DNA from: Gossypium raimondii
Taxonomy: Eukaryota; Streptophyta; Magnoliopsida; Malvales; Malvaceae
DNA: 64,000 nt
Assembly (NCBI RefSeq): GCF_025698545.1
Contig: NC_068569.1
Span: 18,104,001-18,168,000 of the forward strand
Direction: 5' to 3'
In this document: piece by piece, positions 24,601 to 43,194 of the stretch
How the letters are laid out: each line of letters starts with the position of its first letter
Position numbering within the stretch: position 1 is the first letter of the stretch
Notes under the pieces: model-generated
What the model saw: only the letters and a program-made list of their open reading frames with translations
What the model was told of the DNA's origin: nothing
Databases searched by the model: none
Made by a program: the position numbers and the translations under genes

Positions 24601-25168
24601 GAACAATCTTACAACCTTTGCAAGCTTTCGTTATAGGTTTTCCATGTTTCCAAACATAGAAAGATGATGAGAGCCAGGTCATCAAGTTGATTTTGATGAG
24701 CATATGGATGATGCACGTTCAATAGTTAAAGCAAAAGCCAAAGCTTAGTGAGGATGAGACGTAACCACATCTAAAGTAACTTCACACATTTTTAGCAAAA
24801 TGACATAGAAAAAGATGTGTTCAGTAGATTCCACTACATTCTCACATTTGTGTCATTTGTCGTGGAATGTCTTGTGTCATTTCATGAGGTTATCTTTATG
24901 CTCAATAACTTTCTTCCAACTCCTCCATATAAACACTTGCATTTTCAAAGGATAATTGAGTTTCTAGATGGTTTTCCAAATGGTTGTTTGAATGGGCCTA
25001 GTTGATTAGACTAGGAATTGGCTGAGAATTGGTCCAAGTAAAGGAATCAAATAAATTGATTCATAAATTGATATGAACTTGTTGAATCAAGCTAAAAATC
25101 TATTAAACTAACGGTTAAACTGTAACGCCCCATACCCGAGTTTATTAGCGGAATAGTTGGTTGGGAAA
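21620..25168. other. Old transposon debris, no intact gene
   Basis: AT-rich sequence with scattered LTR-like phrases. Around 22640-22780 there are repeated mentions of ATCGCAACACC / TATCACGACACCC, related to the motif seen at 15.7 kb. The open frames here (22769-23011, 24817-25005) lack domain features and are probably chance. A TGTAACGCCCCATACC start near 25124 looks like the left edge of another LTR-type repeat. Confidence 0.4.
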
Positions 25169-25525
25169 GGAAGTGTAACACCCCTTAACCCCAAACCGTC
25201 GCCGGAATAGGATTGGCATTACCGGATATCTCGGACAATTTACAAATAATTCTTAATTAAATAAAAAACATATTATAAAATGATTATAAATTTATAAAAT
25301 TTATGCTAATTGGCTTCATTCATTTTTTTTAAAATTTCGACAGTATTTCTACTTATTTTTACATAAAACCCCCTGCAAACTTAAACAAAAAAAAATCAAT
25401 ACCAATATTTCAATCAATGATTTTATACTTTAAAACACTACTAAATCATGCTTAATATATTGATTCACTATTTTATTTATCATTCAAAAGATTATAACCA
25501 TTTACTCACAACCAAGATCATTTAG

Positions 25526-25526
25526 C

Positions 25527-25579
<53 letters not shown>
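25526..25579. repeat. (AT)n microsatellite
   Basis: About 54 bp of AT units with one TTT interruption, inside the outer LTR. Confidence 0.95.
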
Positions 25580-25583
<4 letters not shown>

Positions 25584-26979
25584 ACTCGTGTTCAATCACC
25601 TAGTACATGCCACTTAAACAAAAGGAAAAAATACATCACCAAAATTTTCTTGATGGAGTCGGGATCTTTCTGGATGCTAAACTGGACCTTGAACTCTAAT
25701 GACCTGCGCACAGAAACAACCTTACGCTGAGTATTTCATACTCAGTGGTATTACCATAACTCAAATTATAATATTAATAAACATGTAATGCATAAAATCA
25801 TACATACAAATTTAAATTCACATTTCATATTTCCACAATAACAATTCATCAATTAGTATCATATATCCATAATTTGGAACTTGGACACATCATGAACCTT
25901 AGATTCATTTCTCAATCTCATATCACATTTCAATTCACAATTCGACTTCTCATTTCATTTCAATAACTCAATTGAACAACTCATTCAATTTATCATTTTA
26001 TTATTTACCCTATTAACAAAACTCAGACTTTGGCGGATACACAGATCCAACCAAACACTCTAGTATGGCACCCAGTGCCTCATTGGATAGTTCGAAGCAA
26101 TAGTTGACACCCAGTGTCTCATCGGCAAAGCCGAAGAAAGTTGGTACCCAGTACCTCATCGAATCTATCCGAAGAAATACAGTGACACCCTGTGTCTCAT
26201 CGACTCGAGGTCGAAGTATCCCTGAACTCTTCCAATCCTATGGCATGCCAACTATATCCAACTCAGCCCGACTAGTTAATAGGGTCTCCAAATTCACATT
26301 TCAGTTCAATTTCACTTTTTCACTTTTAATCACAATTCAATTCAAAATTCACTTTTCCATTTTTTAAGTCAATATTCAATTCAATTCCACACATATATTC
26401 ATCATTCAATTGAATTTCTTTCAACTTAATAATAATACTTACCATATATTTCACTTACCATACATATAAATTTAAATATAGCATTTAATAATAAATAATT
26501 TGAATTATAGTAATACAAACCGTAAATCTCCCGTTTTAGTCCTCGATAGCTTTCTCCTTTCCTCTTGATGCTGATGCCTCGGGTTCTTTGTTAGCAAATT
26601 AAACTCCAAGCTTTAAAAACCCTATTTTCCCTTTTTCTTTCTTTTTCTTTTTTCTTTCTTTCATTTCCCCTACTTCGAAATAGCTTCTGTTCTTTTTCTT
26701 CTTTGTTTCTTTCTTTTACTTTATTTTATTTGCTTTATTATTTTTAATTACTAAATAATTAATATAATATTAATATAAAATATCTTGTGCTTAAATATTA
26801 AGTAAACCAATTGTTTAATTACATTTGTACATATTTATTTTATTGCACTTGTATAAATTTTATACCATTTATTTGTCAATATTATTTAATTTATTTAATA
26901 AAAATCTATTTAACAACAATTGATAATATTACAAATGTACATATATATTTTATTTATAATTGTACAATATCATCCATAC

Positions 26980-29900
26980 TGTTGACACCATTTTTTTGAT
27001 GAAAACGGGGTCAACTTGGATTTAAAAAATGAAAACGAAAACGGGAGTCGCCACCAATCCTTTTTTTTGATAAGGTGTGATCGGATCACCTTAAAAAGGG
27101 GTTGTTTTTAATAAACGATTTAATTTTACTAAAACAAGGATTTTGGTCCAGAGAATTCAGAAAAACGGGTTCGGGAATCGGTTACGTACGAGGAAGGATT
27201 AGCACCCTCGTAACGCCCAAAAATTGATACCTAGTTGATTAGTTAATGTCTTAATGTCGAAATTTGAAAACTCTAAAGAGATTTTAAATACGATTGTAAT
27301 GGCCCAAATTCAAGGTTATTGGAATAGTGGTTTCGTAACCACAAATCCGATTTAAAGAGAAATTTATTTTAATATTTTTGCATGAATATTGAGATGATAG
27401 GAAAATCGTATGAAAATATAGATAGAAGAATTTTACCGATTTAGTGGTTAGTTAGAAAAAAAATTGTTGAAGAAATTGGGTAAAAACAAGGTATCGAGAC
27501 CTCGATCTCGTAAAATTGAGTCAAAAATATTTTTATAAATATTTATGAAGTGTTAGTAATATGTTATTAAAATTTCGTTAGAAAATTTTAATGTTTGGGT
27601 CGTCATTTAAGTGAAAAGGACTAAATTGAAAAAGGTGTAAAAGTTACTAGAAGGATTAAATAGCTCAATTGTTAAATGAGGAGGGACATAAATTGCAAAT
27701 AAGCCCAAAAGAAGATATTTTGGGCGGCATACGCTGAGAAAAAATCAGGAGAATTGAAGAATTAAGGGTAAAATTGGAATATTGCAAATTTTACTTTAAA
27801 AGTTAGGGCTAAAGTGGAATATTTAGAATTCTCTTTATTTTTCTGCATTCTCTCATCAGCCAAAAAACATCTTAAGGGTTTATTCAAACTGGTTTTTCAT
27901 AATTTTTTCACCAAGTGAGTTAATCCTTACCTTTTTCTTGTAATTTTTGTGTTTCTAAGACTTTTACAACTAGGTCCTATTACTAAATTCATTAGTTTTT
28001 GATTTTATGAATGAATTTGAAAGTTGCTATGAATATGTGCTGGAATTTTATGATGAAATAGGATGAAGTTGAAGCTTTAATTTGTTTATGAGATGATTTT
28101 ATTAGGTAATTTCAATAGAAATTGATTTGTAGGACTTAATTGTGAAAAAAGTTTGGAATTAAAATCTAGTGCTAAAATTCTGATTTCCAAAGGTTATAAA
28201 GTAGTTTAAAGTGATAGAATAAAGTGTTGGTTGAGAAAAATCAGCTCAATTGAGAGGTTAATTGAGCAGGGATGGAATTATCATTTATTGAAAGCTTAGG
28301 GAAAGAATGATAATTAACATTATGCACTAAAACAGTTTTGGACAGCAGTAGTAGTCTAACTTTGAAAAATCACCAAAAATTGTAGATATCGAATTAGAGG
28401 ATGAATAAAATATTAAATTAAATCTTGTTGAGTCTAGTTTCTTATAAAAGAAACGGTGTAAGCAATGGAATTGTAAATCATGAGATATAATAGATTTTGT
28501 GAGACAAGGTCAGAATGAATTCGGGTTCCCCTGTTCTGACTTTGGAAAATCATTAAAAATTGTACAAAAATGATTATGAGTTATAATTTATATGGTTAGA
28601 ATAATTAATGAGTCTATTTTCAGAAGAAATAAATGGAAATATCATTCAAATTCTGTACAATGAGATAATTAATTTTTAGTGAAGAGAGATCGGAACTGTC
28701 AAACAGTGAAACAGAGGAAACTTTAAAGAATAAACTGTACTTATTGGCTAAACCAAAAATTCTGAAAATTTTATGGTAAGAATATATGTGAGTCTAGTTT
28801 TGGGAAAAAATAGCGGATCTTAATTTGGAGTTCCTTAGCTCAAGATATAAATAATTTAGTGACTGTGACTCAGTGAGACAGCTTTGAATACACTATAAAT
28901 AATAATGGAATTATAGAGAATGTTACATATGAACATGAAAAGTATTAGATTAATGATTAAATTTATTTATTTAGATCCGAAAAATTCAAATACAAAGCAA
29001 GATCGAGGAAAAGAAAAAGTTCGGGATTAGTAGATTTTTGTTACGAACAAGTGTTGAGGTAAGTTCGTGTAACTTGAATTATATTCTTAAATGCGTGAAA
29101 TATATTTTTCTTGATGTGAATATGATTTAGATGTTTATTGTATGATAATTGATGAAGTATTGATATTCTTGATGAAAAGAGAAAATAAATCCCGATTGAA
29201 TGAAAGGAAAATTCGATGGATCTCTGAAAAGGAATTGACGGTAAAAAGGATCTAGCCCGGACGGGTGATCCTATCTTGATATAGCCCTCTCGAAGAATAT
29301 GTGGAAAATAGATTTAGCCCGGACGGGTAATCCGAATTAGGGTCTAAATTTAGCTTGGACTGGTAATTCAGATCCAAACTCATTAGAGTAATTGTCGTTG
29401 CAGGGAATTTAGCCTGGACTGGTAATCCCAACAATACTCTATGAGTTTATATTACAGGGGATTTAGCCTGGACTGGTAATCCCGCTGTAAGGATGAGGTT
29501 CGCGGGAGTGTGCTCTCTGAAATAGAAATGTGTGCACATGAATATGAATTGACGGACCCGAATTTGTACACTAAAGTGTACATCTAAAAATTCATCGAAA
29601 TTCCGGGAAATTCAACGGGATAAATATGGAAAAATAACAAGGGAAAATATGGAATTGATGAGCTCATCAATCATTTGTCTTTGTAATGAATTTATATGAT
29701 GTTTACTTAACTAATGCAAAAGTTGAGTTTGTATGTGATAGGTATATGTTTATGTGAATTGGATGTGTGCTTGTGTTATTAAATGATAGGTGTATAATAT
29801 GGTAAGTATAATTATTGTTGCATGAACTTACTAAGCATAATGTGCTTACCCCGTTCTCTTTTTTTCCTATTTTGTAGTGCTCGGGAGCTCGAAGGTTGGA

Positions 29901-32559
29901 GATTAGTCGGAGCTTTATCACACTATCAACCCATATCTTTTGGTATTTGAAAATGACTTGTTTTGAAAGAATGACATGTATAGACTAAATACCAATATTA
30001 CATAGAAATGAATGTTTGTAACTTAGTTGTTGGTATGGCTAGAGTAAGTATAACTTTGAGATTTTGCGAAAAATTTCTTATGGCTTCGATTTAATATCAG
30101 TTTAGTCCCGATGTATGTTTTGGGCTTCGGAGGCCCATCCAAGGGACGTCATGACATGATTCGATAAATGAATAGTAATTAAACTCATAATAACAGAAAA
30201 ATTAATTCAGTAAAATCTGGTAATGCCTCGTATCCTATTCCGGCGACGGAAACGGGTAGGGGGTATTACAATGATCCTTTGTTTAAAAAAACTTACAAGT
30301 AACGAGATACTCGTTAATATCTTATTTCGGAAAGAGAAAATGTCACACCCAATAAGTTAGGGCACGATATTTTACTTCTTCAGAAATGAGATTGTCTAAA
30401 AGCTTGCACAGTAAAATTTAAAAGGATATTCAATTGTTTAAGTCATATGAAAAAAATTGCAACCCAATACGTTAGGGCACAATTTCTCAAAATACTAAAC
30501 ATTGAATATTGCCTTTATTTATTTTATTATTATCTTGGAAATCCTCGTCTCAAGAAAACAACGTGTCATATCCAATGCGTTAGGACAGAACGTATTGAAT
30601 TCCCGATAACGAGCTTTTATTTACGTTTTTTATAAAAAGAGTAGTCTCGATTATTTAGATTCAACGAAGAAAATCGGAACCCAATACGTTAGGGCTCGAA
30701 TCTCTCGAAGATCCCAAATATCAAGTACTACCTATATTTTCAAATTTTTTTGAATCTAGGTAAAAATTTTGATGAAATGGAATGACAAGTATGATAATGT
30801 AAATAAAATGATACGAACAACAATAAAAGTACATATAAAAAAACAATTGTACATGATGAGTAAATAAAAAGAGCTAAAGCATTTCATAAAAATAATGATG
30901 AACAAGTAAATAAATATCAAATAAAACGATCGATAACGATATGAATTACAAAAGATACAATGTCTATATATGTATATCTATGTATTTAAATAATAAATTA
31001 TAACATATATGAACGTATGTACTTATATAAAAATGCATATCTAGGTGTGTATATATATATATAAAGAGTATAAAACATAAGTATGTACATACAAGAATAT
31101 GTATGTGTATATAAATTATATGAAAATATAAAACATATAAGTATGTGTATATATTTATAAGAAATAAAAAAATGTATATAGATATATAGATATAAATTAT
31201 AAAAATAAAAATATAACAATATGAGTATATGCATATAATAAAGTTTGAAATTTTAAAGGTATAAATGAGCAAATAACAGTAATAATAATTAATAATAACA
31301 GTATAATATTTAATTTATTACTTTTAATAAGAAAATAAACAAAATATAAAAGGACTAAATTAAAACTTAAGACGAACTTCGGGGTTTAAATATGTAAATA
31401 AGTAAAAGAATGGCCCGGGACTGAAATAAGGCGCGCTGGAAGGACGAGGGACCGATTGGGCAATTTTCTCTTCTCCTTCGAAACACATAGTTTCATTAAG
31501 GACCAAATCGAGAGAAACATGAAATTTTGTGGCAAAAATAAAAGATAAAAAAGGGATAGGACCTGATTGCAAATAGCCTCAAAAGCGGAAGGACTAGAGG
31601 CATAAATAACTCATTTTATCCGGAAACACGCGGATCCTAGGCTTACCGATCAGGTTGAACACGGGTCGTGCCAAAACGGCACCGTTTTGGCCACTGATGC
31701 CAAGGCTCAAAACGGCGTCATATTATGCCTTGTATAAATATAAAAAAAACACGAAAAAATATTCATCATTCATTTAAAAAAATAGATGACAGAGAGTCAA
31801 GCTCTCTCAAAAATTTCTTTCTCCGGCCATTAGGGTCTCTCCGGCTTTTGACGCGCCGCCATCGTGGCCAAAGGTCGACGGCGAAAGAAACGGGCTCCCC
31901 GGCCCTTGTTTCTCAGCGCACAGAGACCTGGCCTTCAACCCGAGGGACTGAGGGCTTTAGACCCTTTTCAGAGGCCGATTCCGACGACGGTGAAGGGTCC
32001 TCCGTTGACGGAGCCACAGGCGATTCCGATATGTTTTCTTTTCCTCCTTTTTTCTATTTATTTTGCATGTAAAGAGATAAAAAAAGAGAAAAATAAACCG
32101 ATAAGATAAGAAATGCGAATCGAAAATGCTAAAGGAATCACCTTTGAAACTGTTTTCTCTTTTTTGTTTCTTGAAAATGTTTGTGTGTTTAGAAGAAAAA
32201 AGATTACATTATGCTTCAGCTTTTATAGCCGATTGTATTGCTACTTTCTACTGTTGTTGTTGTCCTTTCCTTGCTTGTTAGTAGGTATTTGATGGCGGAC
32301 TACAGAGGCAGAGAGTAGGGGCAGATGGGACATGATGAACGGCGGTGGCAGGTGGCGGCGCCAGAAGACCGAGGGTCTAAAACCCCTATGCGGCGCTTAG
32401 GGTTTCAGTTTTTGAAACCCTAGTCTAACTTGGAGTTGGGATTGGGCCTCGGTTTGGGTTAGGCTAGTTGGGCCTCATTTTGGGCTCCGGGTTTGGGGTT
32501 TTGTTTTAATTTTGTTTACTTTTTTGTGTTTAAGTCCCGGGTAAAATTGGGCATGTACG
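26980..32559. mobile_element. Middle solo LTR (about 2.6 kb), TGTTGACACC type, split by an inner LTR
   Basis: Begins TGTTGACACCATTTTTTTGA and ends GGGTAAAATTGGGCATGTACG, where ACA would be usual. A 5-bp duplication CATAC flanks it (26975-26979 and 32560-32564). The start is followed by GGAGTCGCCACCAATCC and GGATTAGCACCCTCGTAACG, phrases I associate with a long-LTR Ty3/Gypsy family of plants. Without the 2976-bp inner element it is about 2.6 kb. The GC-rich part (31640-32470) gives chance frames only. Confidence 0.75.
27295..30270. mobile_element. Inner solo LTR (about 3.0 kb), TGTAAT...TATTACA type
   Basis: Begins TGTAATGGCCCAAATTC and ends GGGTAGGGGGTATTACA. Flanks ACGAT (27290-27294) and ATGAT (30271-30275) are a 5-bp duplication with one C/T change, and removal restores a continuous middle LTR. 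Internal tandem phrases TTTAGCCCGGACGGGTAAT and TTTAGCCTGGACTGGTAAT recur at 29250-29485. It has no gag/pol. A related copy in reverse orientation lies at 33580-36948. Confidence 0.8.
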
Positions 32560-33109
32560 CATACCATACACTTGTCATCATTTATTTTATTTATCGCACA
32601 AAAATCTTATAATTTAATTATTTATCTAATAAATATCTATCTAATAATTTAATATAATTATTACAAATTTATATACTTCTAGCAATACATTTGTATTAGA
32701 TCACTTCTATACATTTGTCTTTGTTTAACTTATTTCATAATATAATGATAATTAATATAATTTATTATTTAATATTAAACCTTAATGATTATTAATGAAA
32801 TTAAAAAAATATCACATAAAATCTTCAATCTTACCCACTTATGCCGCTTCATACTTGTGAATTGGCTTAATTGCCATTTTGGTCCTTTATACTTTCTTTT
32901 AATCTGTAAGTAAACTTTTACCCTTTACTCTATTTAATCCTTTTCTTAATTATTCTTAATTAGACTAAATTCACCTATCTAAAACATAATTAAACACACA
33001 ACTAGTCTCGTAAATATTTCTAATAATTATTTTCGAACTCAATTTACTAAGACGAAGGCCTGATATAATACTTTTCTGATGCCCGTGAATTTTGGGTAAT
33101 TACAGGAAG

Positions 33110-33574
33110 AACTTAAAACCCTAGAATTGACGACCCTAGGAAGTCATGAGGTAGGAATGAACCCAAAATCAGTATTGCCTGCCGTAAAAACCTTACCTTG
33201 ACTCGGTCTGACTTGTGACATCGAGAAATAAATAGTTATTGCCGACTCATTAGGTTAGTTGGACGCAAAGAGGTGCAACTAGGCTGATGACTAGCTGGTT
33301 GAATAGAGTCCTACATCAATAGTTAATTAGGTAAAGCAATTGGATTTTGGCTAAAGGAACTCGCGTAGTCAAAACAAGGAATAGGAAAAGCTGATGTATT
33401 AACCTAGGATTAGATTTAGACTTAGTTCAATTTAATTAGTTATTATTATCATCTTGCTTCTAGATTAACACTATTAATTCGTAACTCGAGTAGATTAGTA
33501 ATTATTTTTTTGTAATTGACTTAATAGTATTTTTCCCCAAATTGTAATCCCTTGGGTACAACCTTTAGAGTACT
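33110..33574. other. Old transposon-derived spacer between LTR insertions
   Basis: No gene. It probably continues the repeat interrupted at 25173, and runs on after 36953 once the 33580-36948 element is removed: the joined text passes from GTACTCTTGG into TACTTCGTTG. Confidence 0.4.
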
Positions 33575-33579
33575 CTTGG

Positions 33580-36500
33580 TGTAATACCCTCTACCAGTAT
33601 CCGTTGTTGGAATAGGGCACGAGGCATTGCCGGAGTTTACTGAACATTTTTAATAATTCTAAATCATTTATTATTCATATTCTGAAAATAATCATAATGT
33701 CCCTCTATTGGGCTCTCAAAGCCCAAAACATTTATTAGGAACCTACTGGAATTAAATCGGAATCATAGGGAATTTTTCGCAGAATCCTAAATATATATAT
33801 ATATATATAGATTTTAAATTTTTTTTATTTCTGAATTAGGTGCAGGGTTTATACAGGCGTATCACATAACAAATCTTTTCATAAGAAATTGCATAACTGA
33901 AACCTTTCCACTCTTTCATAAGCTCAATTATATTTTCATCTAAGCACTTACCATTCCAATGCACCTTATAATTAAACATATTACCATTCAACAGTAATTT
34001 GACACTTGCCTAAACTTCAAGCAACAACATTGGTTAGCGTACTTTAATATTGACAAACTTATTTTCTCGCCATGTCTCACTTAAATTTATTACTCGTCTT
34101 AATACACATAATTTTCCTTATATCAACGTATCAAAGATAGTCTCATATTTACATATCATGATACATATCATTTTCTTGTTGTTTCTTCTCAAATATAAAT
34201 TATTCAATTCATTATGACAATATTTCATGTACCATAATTTTTTATAAGTTCAATGTATATTTATTCCATGAGCAGTTCATAATCTTGAATATGCATAATT
34301 ATCAGGCAAGTTTCACATACATGTATTTTCCATGTCATATTTTAGTATATCAAATAATTATCATTTCTATGTATTTCAAGTTTAATTTCATGATTTTATG
34401 TACTTATCATTTTTCTATTTTTATCCCGTTGAATTTCTCGGAATTTCGATGGATTTTCAAGGGTACACTTTAGTGTTCAAATTCGGTTCCGTCAATTCAT
34501 ATCCATGTGCGCACATTTTTCAATTCAGATAGCACACTCCTGCGAACCTCATTTCTTACAATGGATTACCATCCGAAGCTAAATCCTGCAAGAGAGCACC
34601 CTCCCTGAACCTCATTTCTTACAATGGATTACCAGTCGAGCTAAATCCTGTAATATAAACTCATAGAGTATTGTCGGGATTACCAGTCTAGGCTAAATCC
34701 CCTGCAACGACAATTACTCTAATGAGCTTGGATCTGAATTACCAGTCCAAGCTAAATTCAGACTCTAATTCGGATTACCCGTCCAGACTAAATCTATTTT
34801 CCACATATTCTTCGGGAGGGCTATATCAAGATCACCCATCTGGGCTAGATCTTTTTCACACATATTCTTCGGGAGGGCTATATCAGGATAGGATCACCCG
34901 TCCGGGCTAGATCCTTTTTACTGTCAATTCTATTTCAGAGATCCATCGAATTTTCCTTCCATTCAACTGAGATTTTTTTCTTTTTATCAAATATATCAAT
35001 GTTTCATCAATAACATACATTTCAAGCATCTAAGAATATAATTCAAGTTACACGAACTTATCGGGCTAAATTGCAGAAATATCAAAATTCAGGGACATTT
35101 TGGTAATTTTCCATTTTTCTCGAATTTCTACCCAAATCTTGATCTAAATTAATATTTCATTCAATTTATTAATTTAAATGATAAAACAATTCATTTCATG
35201 CAATATGGTCATTTTGACATTTTACAAAATTACCCTTAAAATTTTACTTTTATTCAATTTAGTCCCTGAACCTAAAACATGTAAATTAGCTATTTTAAAA
35301 TAAACTCATATTAGCTGAATATTCACATATATTATTTTTCTCCTCCTCCACTCCATTCCACATCCTTGATGTATATATTACCACTATTTACTTGTTTACT
35401 CATAATAAGTCATTTACTTGAGTTATAGTCACTAAATTAATTATATCTTAAGATAAAGAAATCCGAATTGAGATCCGTAAATTTTATCTGAAACTAGGCT
35501 CACATATATTATTACCATAAAATTTTCATAATTTTTGTGTATCCAATAAATACATTTTATTCTTTAAAGTCATCCATGTTCTGCTGTCAAACAGTTTTGA
35601 CCCTTCTTCACTAAAAATTAATTATCTCCTTGTACAGGATTCGAATGATGTTCTCGTTTGTTCCTTTTTAAAATATACTTATTAAGGATTCTAATCATAT
35701 AAATTATAACTCATAATAATTTTTTTACAATTTTAATGATTTTATCAAGTCAGAACAGGGGAACCCGAATTCATTCTAACCTTGTCTCACAAAATTTATT
35801 ATATCTCATAATTTACAATTCCATTGATTACACCGTTTCTTCTATGAGAAACTAGACTCAATAAGATTTAATTTCATATTTTTCATCTTCTAATTAAATT
35901 TTCATGATTTATGGTGATTTTTCAAAGTTAACCTACTGTTTCTGTCCAAAACTGTTTTAGTGCAAAATGTTGATTACTAAATTTATAACACCCTTATTCC
36001 CTTTCTCTATAGTATTTCCCATCACTTTCTCTTATTTTTCTTCACTAACATATAATGAACATAGAACCTTATATAATAAAACCCTACATTAACATCAATT
36101 TCATACTTTTTCAATAATATCAAACTCAAAAATATATTGAAATCTTGATGTTCTTACCTTGCTCTATTGATTTCAATCTTTAACTTGATTTTCTCTCTCC
36201 TCCAGCCTCTATTTCTTGAATCTAACTTGATGTTCTAGCTCTCCATAGTCTCCTTATCAATTTTCTCTCTTGGTGGCGATGGAAATTTCTTTGAATTCTA
36301 AGTGAAAATGGTGAATTTTTGGAAAGCAAAACTTTCTTTCTTTCCCTCTTCTTCTCACGTTGATGCATGGAAAAATGGTGGGATGATGGCTTCTATCTTT
36401 CTTTCCACATATATATATATATACACTAAATAAAATAATAAAATATCATTAAGAAAAAAAATCAAATCAAAATATAATAAACTAATATTCATTTATTTAT

Positions 36501-36948
36501 TTAATCTAAAATATCTCCAACATCATCATTATTTTCTAGATTTTTCTCTCTTCTAATTGACCATTTTGCCCTTTAGATCTTCTAAAATTCCATCATTGAG
36601 TCATCACTTAATTTGGTAAAATTACAATTTGGTCCCTCATAATTCTTCATCTATTCAATTTGGTCCCAATTCATCCATTTTCCTTAGGTTCAGATTATTC
36701 CACCCTTAAAATATTTACACTATTGATCCTTCAACTTTTTCATATTTACATTTTAACCCCTCAAATTTTGAGTATTTACTATTGGGTAACAAAACTTTTC
36801 TCACTTTTACAATTTAATCCTTTCTTGAATTAATATGTTATAATATACTTCCCAATGTTGTCATAACTCAAAATTCTCCTTTTTGTCACTTTATTTCCTT
36901 ACTATATCAAAAATAATATCTTACTGTAAAAATTTTCGGGGTATTACA
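33580..36948. mobile_element. Solo LTR (about 3.4 kb), inverted relative of the inner LTR
   Basis: Begins TGTAATACCCTCTACCAG and ends TTTTCGGGGTATTACA. Flanks CTTGG (33575-33579) and CTTAG (36949-36953) are a 5-bp duplication with one G/A change. Its sequence is the reverse complement, with divergence and indels, of 27295-30270: for example GATTACCAGTCTAGGCTAAA and AATTACCAGTCCAAGCTAA near 34680-34760, and the AGAACAGGGGAACCCGAATT box near 35752. No coding capacity. Confidence 0.8.
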
Positions 36949-36953
36949 CTTAG

Positions 36954-38312
36954 TACTTCGTTGTACTAACAAACTATATTACAATTTAACCGTATACTTG
37001 TGAAAATTGCCTAATTTCCTATCTTTTGTAGTAATATTCTCACTTCTGATGTTAGTATGTCGGGAGGCGGTCAATACCTTCTCCGGGGTTTATACAAGCT
37101 TACGAAAGCTTGTTTATCCTTATCTCTTGAGAGTTTTAAAGCTAATGGAAAGTTGTTTTGTGAAGGGCTTTATTTGAGTATTTTCCAGATAATTTATGGA
37201 GATAATTACCGACATTTTAACATGTGATAATGATACTTTTTTCTAAGGTGCTAATCACGTTGAAAGAGAACTTATAAACAAGTTGTTAATCAACTTTATT
37301 CTTTAGTAATTTAGGACGGTAGATTGGATTACAATTGTGGTGATTCAAGCAATTGTTGAATAAAATCATTGTCTAAGCGAGGTTTCATAGACGTAGGATT
37401 GGAAAATTCGAACTTCGTTAATGAACATCATGTGTTGATTCTATCTTTATTTATCTTCTTGACTTACAGTTTTGATTTTAGATTTGTTATGCAACCTCTC
37501 TAAATTCCGTCTTAATTTTTGTTCCAATAGAAGATAGAACAGAACTGTTTTCTTAAATGGCTAAAAATCAAAATTTGTTGTTTCACAAATAGTTAGAATA
37601 AACAAAAAGTAAATAGAGACCTTTATATCATTTATCTAGTGATTGAAGCTAGGAACGAGTTGGATCTCAATCTCACAATCCCCTCTCTTCTCTTTTTGGG
37701 ATCTAACAATGTAGAAATCCCCCCAACACCATCCTAAAGTTTAAGAGGATTTTTTTTTTTTTTTGAATAGGTAAGATTCAAACAGTTAAATACACGTATT
37801 GGAATACGACGTATATTAAATTGTACTTTAATTAACCCAAAACAGAAACATTAAAACTAAAAGGATGATTAACATAATGAAAAAAACACTAAAAACGAAA
37901 AAGGAAAAGAAAAGAAAAGAAAAAGACAGCCTATTATTTTTGTCCTTTTGGTTTGGGCTATGTCAACGATTCCGCAGAAATAATTCATTGCAAGAACACG
38001 GAAACGAAAAAATAAACTTTCTCACAAAGTTTTCCTTTTTTTTATCCTTTACCATAAAAAGTGCATCTCCAAAAGGTAAAACAAAAAAATAAATAAAAAC
38101 CCGGACGGACCCCCTTCATTTGCTCTCCCCCTAAATTTTCTGGTCAAGCTCAATCCTTTCTCTTGGGTCCCTCCCCCAAAACAAACACTCTTTTCAACTC
38201 CACCACCATCTTTAACCCTGACCAACCTCATCCCCAAATCTTCCCATTTTTTGTTCCCTATAAAATTTTGATCACTTAAATTGTTTTTTTTCCAAATTTT
38301 TGGGGGTTAAAG
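36954..38312. other. Repeat debris grading into the reductase promoter
   Basis: 36954-37700 is repeat-like with no frame. 37740-38100 is A/T-rich with homopolymers. From about 38100 to the ATG at 38313 the sequence becomes C/T-rich, with a TATAAA box at about 38259-38264 (CCCTATAAAATTTTG), likely the core promoter and short 5' UTR of the reductase gene. Confidence 0.5.

Positions 38313-43194
<4,882 letters not shown>

Larger units (their letters stand above)
25174..33104. mobile_element. Outer solo LTR (about 2.3 kb), split by a nested insertion
   Basis: Begins TGTAACACCCCTTAACCC and ends TTTTGGGTAATTACA. A perfect 5-bp duplication GGAAG flanks it (25169-25173 and 33105-33109). Removing the inner element (26980-32559 plus one duplicated CATAC) leaves about 2.35 kb, close to the 2.2 kb of the related solo LTR at 13008, and the end sequences of the two correspond in opposite orientation. 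Short internal repeats of ACCCAGTGCCTCAT type lie at 26065-26200. No coding sequence. Confidence 0.8.

Noticed and set aside
22769-25005. Several 60-80 codon frames in repeat debris
   Set aside because: Isolated, without domains, splice partners or codon bias; expected by chance.
30964-31272. 102-codon minus-strand frame rich in Ile/Tyr
   Set aside because: Translation of TATA/TATG simple sequence inside the middle LTR; not protein-like.
31725-32109. Two overlapping frames in a GC-rich stretch
   Set aside because: They lie inside the middle LTR, with no domain or splice support. GC content alone opens the frames.
34722-34910. Frame with repeated LDLNYQSKL / LFSTYSSGGLYQD phrases
   Set aside because: The repetition comes from the tandem DNA phrases of the solo LTR, also readable in the related copy at 29252-29434. 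It is non-coding repeat.
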